Translations under genes and position numbers: made by a program
Shown: one piece after another, positions 1 to 5,400 of the stretch
Position numbering within the stretch: position 1 is the first letter of the stretch
Layout of the letters: every line of letters starts with the position of its first letter
Notes under the pieces: generated by a model
Told to the model about the DNA's origin: nothing
Seen by the model: the letters and a program-made list of their open reading frames with translations, nothing else
Database searches by the model: none
NCBI GenBank assembly: GCA_903912585.1
Contig: CAIWHY010000159.1
Coordinates: 1 to 7,492, forward strand
Source of the DNA: an uncultured Thermoleophilia bacterium
GTDB taxonomy: Bacteria > Actinomycetota > Thermoleophilia > UBA2241
Reading direction: 5' to 3'
DNA length: 7,492 bases

Positions 1-564
1 CAGACCAACTACGTCGTCGAGATCGACCGCGCCGGCGTGATGACGTTCGTGAGCCCGTCGTTCTGCAGGGCGGTCGGCGCCCAGGAGGGCGAGCTGGTAG
101 GTCGCGAGTTCCTCACGCGCGTGTTCGAGGGCGACCGGCCGGCGGCCGTGGTAGCTCTGGACGAGGCCGGCAAGCCGCCTTTCATGGGCACGATGCGCGC
201 CCGGCTCGCCGCCGACCCGCGCGTCGAGCTGGAGTGGCAGATCGAGGCGGTCATCGGCGACGGCATCGTAGGCCTCGACCTCGTCGGCAGGATCGCCGGC
301 GAAGAACAGCCCGCCGGGCCGGCCGCGGCCGCCGGTCCAGACCCCGCTGCGGCGCCTGACCCCGCTGCGGCGCCCCCCGAAGACCCGCGACTCGCCGCCA
401 TCCGGGAGCGTCTGGCGGCACTCGAGCCGGGCGACCAGCAGAGCCTCATGGCCTTGGCGCGCGCCGTCGCCGACGCAGCCGGCGCAGAGTGCGTGCTCTA
501 CAACGTGCAGCGCGGCGAGGCGATCGAGTCGGCGGTCGGCTGGCGCCTGCCGCCGACCGCCTGA
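1..564 (+). CDS. PAS-domain sensory protein, 3' end only (5' end outside window)
   Basis: The frame is open from base 1, so the gene begins upstream; 187 residues are visible. Residues about 4-98 read as a PAS domain: an opening beta strand VVEIDRAGVMTFVSPSF, then the GAQEGELVGR turn typical of PAS folds, then strands ending GIVGLDLVGRI. Residues about 99-125 are a Pro/Ala linker holding a tandem 18-bp DNA duplication (340-375) that encodes DPAAAP twice. Residues about 126-185 look like the beginning of a GAF domain (LMALARAVADAAGAECVLYN, then a GW-x-LPP motif), but the protein stops at TGA 562-564, well before a GAF domain would be complete. No continuation of the GAF domain is visible in any forward frame downstream. 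PAS proteins sense ligands or redox state and pass the signal to an output domain; none is visible here, so an output domain could only lie upstream. It may be a naturally short protein or a 3'-truncated histidine kinase or cyclase remnant. Confidence 0.7.
   Translation, partial: QTNYVVEIDRAGVMTFVSPSFCRAVGAQEGELVGREFLTRVFEGDRPAAVVALDEAGKPPFMGTMRARLAADPRVELEWQIEAVIGDGIVGLDLVGRIAGEEQPAGPAAAAGPDPAAAPDPAAAPPEDPRLAAIRERLAALEPGDQQSLMALARAVADAAGAECVLYNVQRGEAIESAVGWRLPPTA
340..375 (+). repeat. Tandem 18-bp duplication in the PAS-protein linker
   Basis: Two copies of GACCCCGCTGCGGCGCC(T/C) lie head to tail at 340-357 and 358-375. They differ only in the last base and are in frame, encoding DPAAAP twice in the linker between the PAS and GAF-like parts. 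This is a typical slippage-prone linker repeat and probably varies in copy number between strains. Confidence 0.75.
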
Positions 565-645
565 CGCGCCGCCCACCCGCCGCCCCGCACCCCCGCCCGT
601 CCCGGCCCGCTTCGCCCCGCGCGCTCCCGAGCGCCCGCTGCGCGC
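565..645 (+). promoter_or_regulatory. C-rich, G-poor tract after the PAS gene; candidate Rho-loading site
   Basis: Directly after the TGA stop, the plus strand becomes strongly C-biased with few A, T or G bases, clearest around 570-620, where runs such as CGCACCCCCGCCCGTCCC occur. No stem-loop followed by a T run lies between this gene and the next promoter. A C>G, weakly structured RNA segment past a stop codon is the known signature of Rho utilisation sites. The composition is seen; the function is inferred. It could also be plain GC-rich mutational drift. Confidence 0.25.
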
Positions 646-682
646 GCCTCTGCGCGTCGGCGAATCCTCCACGAGTGCGAAC

Positions 683-717
683 TTGACGGTGGAAGGCGGC
701 GGGAAATCTTATACAAT
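683..717 (+). promoter_or_regulatory. Candidate promoter for the saccharopine-dehydrogenase-family gene
   Basis: A TTGACG hexamer (683-688) precedes an AT-rich island TCTTATACAAT (707-717), which stands out sharply from the GC-rich surroundings. The best -10 look-alike, TACAAT at 712-717, sits 23 bp from TTGACG, which is too far for a normal sigma-70-type promoter. TCTTAT at 707-712 gives an acceptable 18 bp but a poorer -10. Either the -10 alone matters or the real -35 is a weak one nearer 689-694. Transcription would start around 720-725, just before the leader hairpin. Confidence 0.45.
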
Positions 718-730
718 ATGACTCACCAGA

Positions 731-758
731 GTCCGCGGGCGGGTGTTTGCCCGCGGGC
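731..758 (+). promoter_or_regulatory. 5'-leader stem-loop upstream of the dehydrogenase
   Basis: CCGCGGGC (733-740) pairs perfectly with GCCCGCGG (749-756). A G-T pair and a G-C pair extend the stem to 10 bp, with an 8-nt loop GGGTGTTT. It lies between the candidate transcription start and the ribosome-binding site (AAGGAG, 772-777) and is not followed by a T run, so it is not an intrinsic terminator. It may stabilise the mRNA 5' end or bind a regulator; the role is inferred. Confidence 0.5.
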
Positions 759-787
759 GCAGACACGCGTCAAGGAGAAGGAACATC

Positions 788-2086
788 ATGAAGGCTCTCG
801 TTGTCGGCACCGGTGGTGTGGGTCAGTCCATCGCCGCGATCGCCAAGCGCCGCGACCCCAAAGGTGAGTGGCTCGAGCAGATGATCATGGCCGACTACGA
901 CGGCAAGCGCGCCGCCGACTTCGTCGCCACCCTGGCAGACCCGCGTTTCGTGGCCGAGCAGATCGACGCGAGTGACGTCGACGCGGTCGCCGCCCTCGTC
1001 AAGAAGTACGACGCCGACATCCTCATGAACCTCTGCGCGCCGAACTTCAACCCGCCGCTGCTCCAGGCCGCCCTCAAGGCGCAGGTGCACTACCTCGACA
1101 CCGCGATGACGCTCAGCGAGCCGCACCCGACGGACCCGATGCACAAGTGCGGCGTCAAGCTCGGCGACAAGGAGTACGTGCTCAGCCCCGAGTTCGAGAA
1201 GATCGGCAAGTACGCCCTCGCCGGCTTCGGCGTGGAGCCCGGCATGGCCGACTTCTTCGCCCGCTACGCGGCCGACCACCTCTTCGACGAGATCGACGAG
1301 ATCGGCATCCGCGACGGCAGCAACCTCGAGATCCCCGGCGCCAAAGGCATCAGCTTCGGCTTCAGCGTCTGGACGACGATCGAGGAGTGCAACAACCCCG
1401 CCATCGTGTACGAGAACGGCGAGGTCCACACCATCGAGCCGTTCGCCGAGCTCGAGAACTTCTGGCTCCCCGAGGGCATCGGCGAGGTCGAGGTCGGCCA
1501 CGTCGAGCACGAAGAGGTCATCCAGATCGCGCACAACGCCGACCGCCTCAAGGGCGTCAAGAAGGCGACCTTCAAGTACGCCCTCGGCGACGAGTTCATG
1601 CAGGCCATGGACGTCTTCCGCTCGATCAACATCGACAAGGCCGAGAAGATCAAGGTCGGCGACGTCATGGTCGCGCCGCGCGACGTCATCGCCGCCGCCG
1701 CCCCGGACCCCAACGAGATCGGCAAGAAGTACGTCGGCCAGACGGCCGCCGGCACCTACGTGACCGGCAAGAGGGACGGCAAGGAGCGTAAGGTCTACCT
1801 CTACCAGGTCGCCGACAACAAGGAGTGCGTCGAGAAGTACGGCACCCAGGTCGTCGTCGCCCAGACCGCGTTCACGCCGGTCGTCACCATCGAGCTCCTC
1901 GCCAAGGGCAGCCTCGGCAGCAAGCCGGGCGACCCCAAGAGTGGCGTGCACAACCCCGAGGCCTTCAACGCCGACGACTACGTAGCCCTCATGCCGGCCT
2001 ACGAGTTCCCCGGCGGCTTCCTCGAGATGGAGTCGGAGTACAAGCTCGCCCAGGACGCGCAGACGCTGCTGGACCTGGCGAAGTAG
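788..2086 (+). CDS. Saccharopine dehydrogenase family NAD(P)-dependent oxidoreductase
   Basis: This is a complete 432-residue cytoplasmic enzyme. The N-terminus is a Rossmann fold: MKALVVGTGGVGQS carries the GxGGxG dinucleotide loop at residues 7-12. An acidic residue (D36, in MADYD) sits at the end of the second strand, which usually favours NAD over NADP. Residues 75-105 (ADILMNLCAPNFNPPLLQAA, then the HYLDTAM strand) and 145-161 (GFGVEPGMADFFARYA) match saccharopine dehydrogenase and carboxynorspermidine dehydrogenase-like proteins. The substrate could be saccharopine (lysine metabolism) or a related imine-linked amino acid or polyamine; the sequence does not decide. ATG 788 was chosen because AAGGAG (772-777) lies 10 bases before it and MKALVVG is a natural Rossmann start; the in-frame ATG at 743 lies inside the leader hairpin and would add 15 basic residues. 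It appears monocistronic, with its own promoter region and terminator. The protein is acidic, with no signal peptide. Confidence 0.9.
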   Translation: MKALVVGTGGVGQSIAAIAKRRDPKGEWLEQMIMADYDGKRAADFVATLADPRFVAEQIDASDVDAVAALVKKYDADILMNLCAPNFNPPLLQAALKAQVHYLDTAMTLSEPHPTDPMHKCGVKLGDKEYVLSPEFEKIGKYALAGFGVEPGMADFFARYAADHLFDEIDEIGIRDGSNLEIPGAKGISFGFSVWTTIEECNNPAIVYENGEVHTIEPFAELENFWLPEGIGEVEVGHVEHEEVIQIAHNADRLKGVKKATFKYALGDEFMQAMDVFRSINIDKAEKIKVGDVMVAPRDVIAAAAPDPNEIGKKYVGQTAAGTYVTGKRDGKERKVYLYQVADNKECVEKYGTQVVVAQTAFTPVVTIELLAKGSLGSKPGDPKSGVHNPEAFNADDYVALMPAYEFPGGFLEMESEYKLAQDAQTLLDLAK

Positions 2087-2145
2087 GGATCAGCGCTGGC
2101 GCGTTGCGGCTTTCGGGGCCGCGCGCCGACGGATCGGGTCTTAAG

Positions 2146-2183
2146 ACGGCTGGCCGCCCCACGAAGGCGGCCGGCCGTTTCTT
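2146..2183 (+). terminator. Intrinsic terminator of the dehydrogenase gene
   Basis: ACGGCTGGCCGCC (2146-2158) pairs with GGCGGCCGGCCGT (2166-2178), giving 13 bp with a single G-U wobble and a 7-nt loop, followed by TTTCTT (2178-2183). It starts 59 bases after the stop codon at 2086 and insulates the dehydrogenase from the downstream tRNA gene. Confidence 0.85.
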
Positions 2184-2233
2184 CCATGGGGGCCGGCCGC
2201 TACGCCCGCCGGGCTCCGCTCAGGGTGCTGCGG

Positions 2234-2262
2234 GTGACCGCGTTCGCCGGCCGTGACAAGAT
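2234..2262 (+). promoter_or_regulatory. Candidate promoter of selC
   Basis: GTGACC (2234-2239) and CAAGAT (2257-2262) are separated by exactly 17 bp. The start would fall near 2269, a few bases before the mature tRNA 5' end at 2274. Both hexamers match consensus only partly; position and spacing are the main support. Confidence 0.4.
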
Positions 2263-2273
2263 GCCTCTTGCGC

Positions 2274-2371
2274 GGAGCGGCTCCCGGTCCGGTGACCGGC
2301 GCGGTCTTCAAAACCGTCTGCGGGGCAGTGATCCTGTCCTGGGTGGGTTCGACTCCCATGTCGCTCCGCCA
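2274..2371 (+). tRNA. selC: Selenocysteine tRNA, anticodon TCA
   Basis: The 98-nt gene folds as a bacterial tRNA-Sec. The acceptor stem has 8 bp (GGAGCGGC 2274-2281 with GTCGCTCC 2360-2367, one G-U). The D stem has 6 perfect bp (CCGGTC 2284-2289, GACCGG 2294-2299) with a 4-nt loop. The anticodon stem is 2301-2305 with 2313-2317, and the 7-nt loop CTTCAAA has TCA at 2308-2310. A long variable arm (2318-2342) has stem GGGCAG/CTGTCC. The T arm is GTGGG-TTCGACT-CCCAT (2343-2359). G73 is at 2368 and CCA is encoded at 2369-2371. The 8+5 acceptor/T architecture, 6-bp D stem and large variable arm separate it from tRNA-Ser and from ordinary suppressors. It is charged first with Ser, converted to Sec by SelA, and delivered by SelB to UGA codons with a SECIS element. 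No clear terminator follows it, and no sel gene is in the window. Confidence 0.95.
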
Positions 2372-2749
2372 CCGCTACTCGAACGTATTCCTTTGGAGCT
2401 TGCTGTCGTCGGCGTGGCGTCTGGTGTCGCCAACGTGTTGCAGAGGATCCCGATCGCTGCTGCCTTGGGCTCCGGGGTTTGCGCCCACGCACGCCCCCTG
2501 GTCGGCCACCCACATCACGGTCCAGGTGCCGGCCAACGCGACGTTCGGATCGCCCAGGGCGGCGGTGAAGACCAGCGCCGGGACGAGCAACGCGCAGAGT
2601 CCCGGCCTGAAGCGGTAGGCAAGACCGCCTCCTGCGGCAGGCGGCCGCGTTCAAGTCCTGGGTCCTCGGAGTCGAATGAGTTAGGAACGACGTGTTTCGC
2701 ATGGGCGGTGCATGGAGCCTGCTGCGTGCGGGCGTCGGGAGAGGCAGTC
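2372..2749. other. 378-base gap between selC and the peptidase gene
   Basis: No convincing intact gene is present. Besides the possible minus-strand remnant at 2375-2622, there is a 6-bp GC hairpin (CCGCCT 2625-2630 with AGGCGG 2639-2644) and a weak promoter-like pair TTCAAG (2650-2655) and TCGAAT (2672-2677), 16 bp apart, that could serve the peptidase gene. The long frame continuing through this region from 2186 runs across the tRNA, so it is not coding here. Confidence 0.5.
2375..2622 (-). pseudogene. Possible decayed remnant of a small secreted protein gene
   Basis: This is speculative. On the minus strand an open frame from TTG 2590 to the TAG at 2375-2377 begins with a signal-peptide-like stretch (LLVPALVFTAALG, then VALAG as a possible cleavage site), followed by GTWTVMWVADQGACVGANPG. 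Third-position GC is high over roughly the first 40 codons and then falls. There is no good ribosome-binding site in front of TTG 2590. A strong AGGAGG (2628-2633, minus strand) with TTG at 2620-2622 lies just upstream in a different frame, so a frameshift could separate start and body. The frame ends four bases from the tRNA-Sec 3' end. I do not recognise the family. It may equally be chance. Confidence 0.2.
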
Positions 2750-4348
2750 ATGGACTCACGCGGGGTATCGGACTCCGATCGACGTCTCAGCAGGCGACCT
2801 GCGGCCCGCGGGCGTGGCCCGCTGCTCGTTCTTGTTCTGCTGGCGGCGCTTCTGTTCATCAGCGGCTTTGCCGCGGCCTTGCCTGCCTTCGCGAGCAGCA
2901 TCACCGTCAAGGCGACTTCCGCCGGCACGTCGCCCCTCCGCTCTCGCCCCCTTCCGGCCAAGATCACGGCGCTGGAGACGCCCGCAGCATCCTCCGTCCG
3001 CACTCACGGGCTCGGGCTCAAAGTGCCGAAGAGCGCCGCGCGCCACCCGGCGAGGCTCGCCGGCGCGCTCGCGACGCTGCCGGCGAGCTACAGCCTGCAG
3101 CAGTACGCCCCGGCCCCCGGCGACCAGGGTCAGCTGGGTTCCTGCGCCGCGTGGGCCACCGCCTACACTGCGATGGGCGTGCTCGAGAACCTGGATCAGG
3201 CCCACGGCGTCTGGGACAACCCGCTCGACCGCCTGCCAGGCGGCGGCGGCTCGGCGATGTACGTCTACTCGCAGACCTGCGGCGGCGAGGACAACGGCAG
3301 CTACATCCTCGACAACGTGGCGGTCGAGGCCTCCCAGGGCGTCGACGAACAGTCCGACTACGCCCAAGGAGAGGCGGACTGGCAGGATCCGCCGACCGCG
3401 CAGGAGACGGCCAACGCACGGAACTGGGTCCTGGCCGCCGGCCACAACATCGGCACCGACCAGTACAGCATCGAGCAGGCGATCTCCAGCAACGAGCCGG
3501 TCGTGCTCGGGATCGAGGTGACGCGGGCGTTTGGGAGCAACACGAGCGGCAGCTACCCGGACCCGAGCAACCTCGACAATGACTACTCGCACCTCGACGG
3601 CCACGCTCTCACCGCGGTCGGCTATGACTCGGGCGGGCTGATCGTCGAGAACAGCTGGGGGGCGTACTGGGGCAACGGCGGCTTCGTGCACATCAGCTGG
3701 GCCTGGCTTGAGGGCACCTACCAGGACTCGGGCTGGCCCGATCTCACCCAGGCGACCGCGATGGTGGGCATGCGCCACTGCGCCTCGGTGCTGACGCTTG
3801 CGAGCCTCAACCCGACCTCTGGCCCCGCGGGCATGGTGGTGACCATCGGAGGTACCGGCTTCACAGGAACGTCCCTGGTGAGCTTCAACGGCGCCGCAGC
3901 GACGACGTTCAGCGTGGTCAGCGACACCCAGATCACCGCTACAGTGCCGAGTGGCGCCACAAGTGGCGCCGTCTCCGTCACGGCGCCCGGGGGCACGACG
4001 ACCAGCGCCACGATCTTCACCGTCGCCGCCACGCCTGCGGCAGACACTGTCGGCCCGGTGTGCGCCGCCGCGAACGCGAGGGTCAGGCACGGCCGGACCT
4101 GCAAGCTGCACTTCGAGGTCTACGACGCGCTCAGTGCCCAGGTGACGACCGAACTGTTCATCACCACAAGGTCGGGCGTCGTCAAGAAGCACTGGTCGTG
4201 GGGCTACGGCGAGAACTACGCGGGCTGGTGGTCGACCAGGTTCGCCTGCCGGCTGGGGCGGGGCACCTATCGGATCGCGGTCACGGGTTCCGACCTCGCG
4301 GGCAACGGAGCCAGCGTCGTCGGCCGAGCCCGGCTCGTCGTGAGGTAG
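2750..4348 (+). CDS. Secreted papain-family (C1) cysteine peptidase with TIG and Ig-like domains
   Basis: This is a 532-residue exported protein. A Sec signal peptide has an Arg-rich n-region, hydrophobic residues 24-44 and a likely cut after AFA (46-48). Residues 49-110 may be a propeptide. The peptidase domain (about 111-345) keeps the full papain set: Q126 (oxyanion, in DQGQ), C132 (nucleophile, in GSCAAW), H285 (in DGHALTAVGYD) and N301 (in ENSWGAYWGNGG). A TIG/IPT domain follows at about 347-425 (LNPTSGPAGMVVTIGGTGF). The C-terminal Ig-like module (about 434-532, with CRLGRGTYRIAVTGSDLAGN) resembles modules in the two next genes. No sortase signal or anchor is visible, so release or non-covalent wall binding is likely. 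ATG 2750 was chosen because GGGAG (2737-2741) lies 8 bases upstream and the signal peptide starts there; the frame is open back to 2186 but crosses selC. Cleavage target unknown. Confidence 0.88.
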   Translation: MDSRGVSDSDRRLSRRPAARGRGPLLVLVLLAALLFISGFAAALPAFASSITVKATSAGTSPLRSRPLPAKITALETPAASSVRTHGLGLKVPKSAARHPARLAGALATLPASYSLQQYAPAPGDQGQLGSCAAWATAYTAMGVLENLDQAHGVWDNPLDRLPGGGGSAMYVYSQTCGGEDNGSYILDNVAVEASQGVDEQSDYAQGEADWQDPPTAQETANARNWVLAAGHNIGTDQYSIEQAISSNEPVVLGIEVTRAFGSNTSGSYPDPSNLDNDYSHLDGHALTAVGYDSGGLIVENSWGAYWGNGGFVHISWAWLEGTYQDSGWPDLTQATAMVGMRHCASVLTLASLNPTSGPAGMVVTIGGTGFTGTSLVSFNGAAATTFSVVSDTQITATVPSGATSGAVSVTAPGGTTTSATIFTVAATPAADTVGPVCAAANARVRHGRTCKLHFEVYDALSAQVTTELFITTRSGVVKKHWSWGYGENYAGWWSTRFACRLGRGTYRIAVTGSDLAGNGASVVGRARLVVR

Positions 4349-4368
4349 CCGAGAGGACGGAACCGCTG

Positions 4369-4415
4369 CGCGACGGGGCCGGCGAATGCCGGCCCCGTCG
4401 CGAGCTCCGTTTGTT
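4369..4415. terminator. Shared terminator between convergent genes
   Basis: CGCGACGGGGCCGGC (4369-4383) pairs perfectly over 15 bp with GCCGGCCCCGTCGCG (4388-4402) around a GAAT loop. It lies 21 bases past the peptidase stop and 35 bases past the stop of the minus-strand haem-motif gene. On the plus strand a weak T-rich stretch (CCGTTTGTTC, 4407-4416) follows; on the minus strand the tail is T-poor. It probably terminates the plus-strand gene and helps separate the two. Confidence 0.7.
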
Positions 4416-4436
4416 CAGGCGAGCGCCGTCCTGCTG

Positions 4437-5216
4437 CTACTTGACCTTCAGCGTGTTGAGGGCCACGTTGCCGGCGGCGTTGCCGAGCGAGTCCTTGGCG
4501 GACACGTAGAACTTGTACTTGCCCTTCTTGAGTGTGCACTTGAAGGACGTGCTCTGCAGGGCGTTCACGGGCTTGGCGCCGGCCTTGATGGTCTTGACGA
4601 CCTTGCCGGCGGCGTTCTTGACCTGGACGGTGACCGTCGCGGTCGTCGCGCCCGAGTTGGTGTCGTTGACCTGGAACTTGAGCGTCGCCGTCTTGCCCTT
4701 CTTGACGCTGGCGGCGCTCGGCGCGACGGTCGCCGGCGCGACGACGGTCGTGCCGCCGCCGCCTCCGCCGCTGCTGCTCTGGACCGTGATCTGATAGGTG
4801 CCGCTGCCGGTCTGCCCGGCGCCCGGCGTACCTCTCACGCCCCAGGCGGTGTAGTTGTAGGTACCGGGGGTGGTGGGAGCCGTCATGTGTACCACGACGG
4901 TGCTTGCGGATCCGGGACCGGCGTTGGCACTTGCGGAAGGCGTGCCGGCGCCGTTGGTCACCCAGGCGCCGTACTGACCGCTGGACGGGAAGGTGATCGC
5001 CACGCTGACCGTATACGCGTCACCGGGGGCGAGCGGGCTGAGCGTGCTCGGCGTGGCCTTCACCGCGCCGGCGGTTGCCGAACCGTGGCAGTTCGAGCAG
5101 GCCTGCGCCTTGCTCGGAAACGCCTCCGCGGGCTTGGTGGCAACGGCGCCGAAGACGGCGGCGGCCGCGACGGTGACTGCGATGACTCCTGTGATGACTG
5201 CGATGCGTTTCTTCAA
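4437..5216 (-). CDS. Secreted single-haem-motif protein with Ig-like domains
   Basis: 259 residues. A signal peptide (KKR, then hydrophobic 6-27, cut likely after AEA at 30-32) leads directly into FPSKAQACSNCHGS: C40, C43 and H44 form one CXXCH c-type haem attachment motif, eight residues into the mature protein. Residues about 50-146 form a beta-rich domain with PSTLSPLAPGDAYTVSVAI and a PTTPGTYNYTAWG strand. A Ser/Gly linker (147-155) leads to a Lys-rich Ig-like module (about 160-259: KKGKTATLKF, CTLKKGKYKFYVSAKDSLGN). There is no room for a classical cytochrome c helical fold; H110 or M111 could be the distal haem ligand, which is inference. The start is TTG, the first usable start after a strong AGGAG. 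Its role may be extracellular electron transfer or haem display; alternatively CXXCH may bind metal or form a disulfide. The C-terminal module is shared with both neighbours. Confidence 0.8.
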   Translation of the reverse strand: MKKRIAVITGVIAVTVAAAAVFGAVATKPAEAFPSKAQACSNCHGSATAGAVKATPSTLSPLAPGDAYTVSVAITFPSSGQYGAWVTNGAGTPSASANAGPGSASTVVVHMTAPTTPGTYNYTAWGVRGTPGAGQTGSGTYQITVQSSSGGGGGGTTVVAPATVAPSAASVKKGKTATLKFQVNDTNSGATTATVTVQVKNAAGKVVKTIKAGAKPVNALQSTSFKCTLKKGKYKFYVSAKDSLGNAAGNVALNTLKVK

Positions 5217-5223
5217 ACCGGTC

Positions 5224-5230
5224 CTCTCCT
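5224..5230 (-). promoter_or_regulatory. Ribosome-binding site fixing a TTG start
   Basis: On the minus strand AGGAGAG (5230 down to 5224) lies 7 to 9 bases before the TTG at 5216-5214. No ATG or GTG in frame sits nearby, and the residues after TTG (KKRIAV) form a standard signal-peptide n-region, so TTG is the start. Confidence 0.7.
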
Positions 5231-5281
5231 GACTGGGGGCTGGGGCTTAGTCGTTTGTGCGCCAAAACACACAGTAGTGGC

Positions 5282-5310
5282 ACGGTAGAGGCCGTCGCCG
5301 AGAGGGTCAA
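5282..5310 (-). promoter_or_regulatory. Promoter of the haem-motif protein gene
   Basis: Reading the minus strand, TTGACC (5310-5305) and TACCGT (5287-5282) are exactly 17 bp apart, a close match to the actinobacterial housekeeping pattern TTGACN/TANNNT. Transcription would begin near 5275, leaving a leader of about 60 bases before the TTG start. Confidence 0.6.
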
Positions 5311-5400
5311 CCGATTTGGGACAAGGCGCGGCAAACGATTGTGAAGTCCGGCGCCCTCGTGTTGAGATGCGTGAGAACGCAGGCAGAACGCAGTAACATC

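Noticed and set aside
562..564. TGA ending the PAS gene as a possible selenocysteine codon, given selC nearby
   Set aside because: Reading through gives a Pro/Arg/Ala-rich low-complexity frame with no GAF continuation, and I see no SECIS-like stem-loop just after the TGA.
770..1951. Long minus-strand open frame opposite the dehydrogenase
   Set aside because: It is a mirror of a GC-rich coding strand: Val/Leu/Asp/Gly-rich, with no recognisable domains. The same applies to the minus-strand frames at 2756-4192 and 5449-6396.
2348..2371. tRNA-Sec 3' end as an attachment site of an integrated element
   Set aside because: I found no second copy of the tRNA 3' end in the window and no integrase gene.
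2641..2666. tRNA-like T-arm sequence GTTCAAGTCC as a second tRNA
   Set aside because: The flanking bases cannot form a T stem or an acceptor stem, and no anticodon arm is present.
2684..2710. GGAAC as an ECF sigma-factor -35 element for the peptidase
   Set aside because: No matching CGTC or CGTT -10 element lies 16-17 bases downstream.
2186..2749. N-terminal extension of the peptidase frame from 2186
   Set aside because: The frame crosses the whole tRNA-Sec gene and has no protein-like composition until the signal peptide at 2750, where a good ribosome-binding site is also found.
4386..5288. Plus-strand frame opposite the haem-motif protein
   Set aside because: It is Gly/Arg/Ala-rich with no domain, while the minus strand has a signal peptide, haem motif, ribosome-binding site and promoter.
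5341..5400. GTG 5341 as the start of the serine hydrolase
   Set aside because: It would place 20 extra residues ahead of an already complete signal-peptide n-region, and the nearest AAGG is 14 bases away. It is not fully excluded, because ATG 5401 also lacks a good ribosome-binding site.
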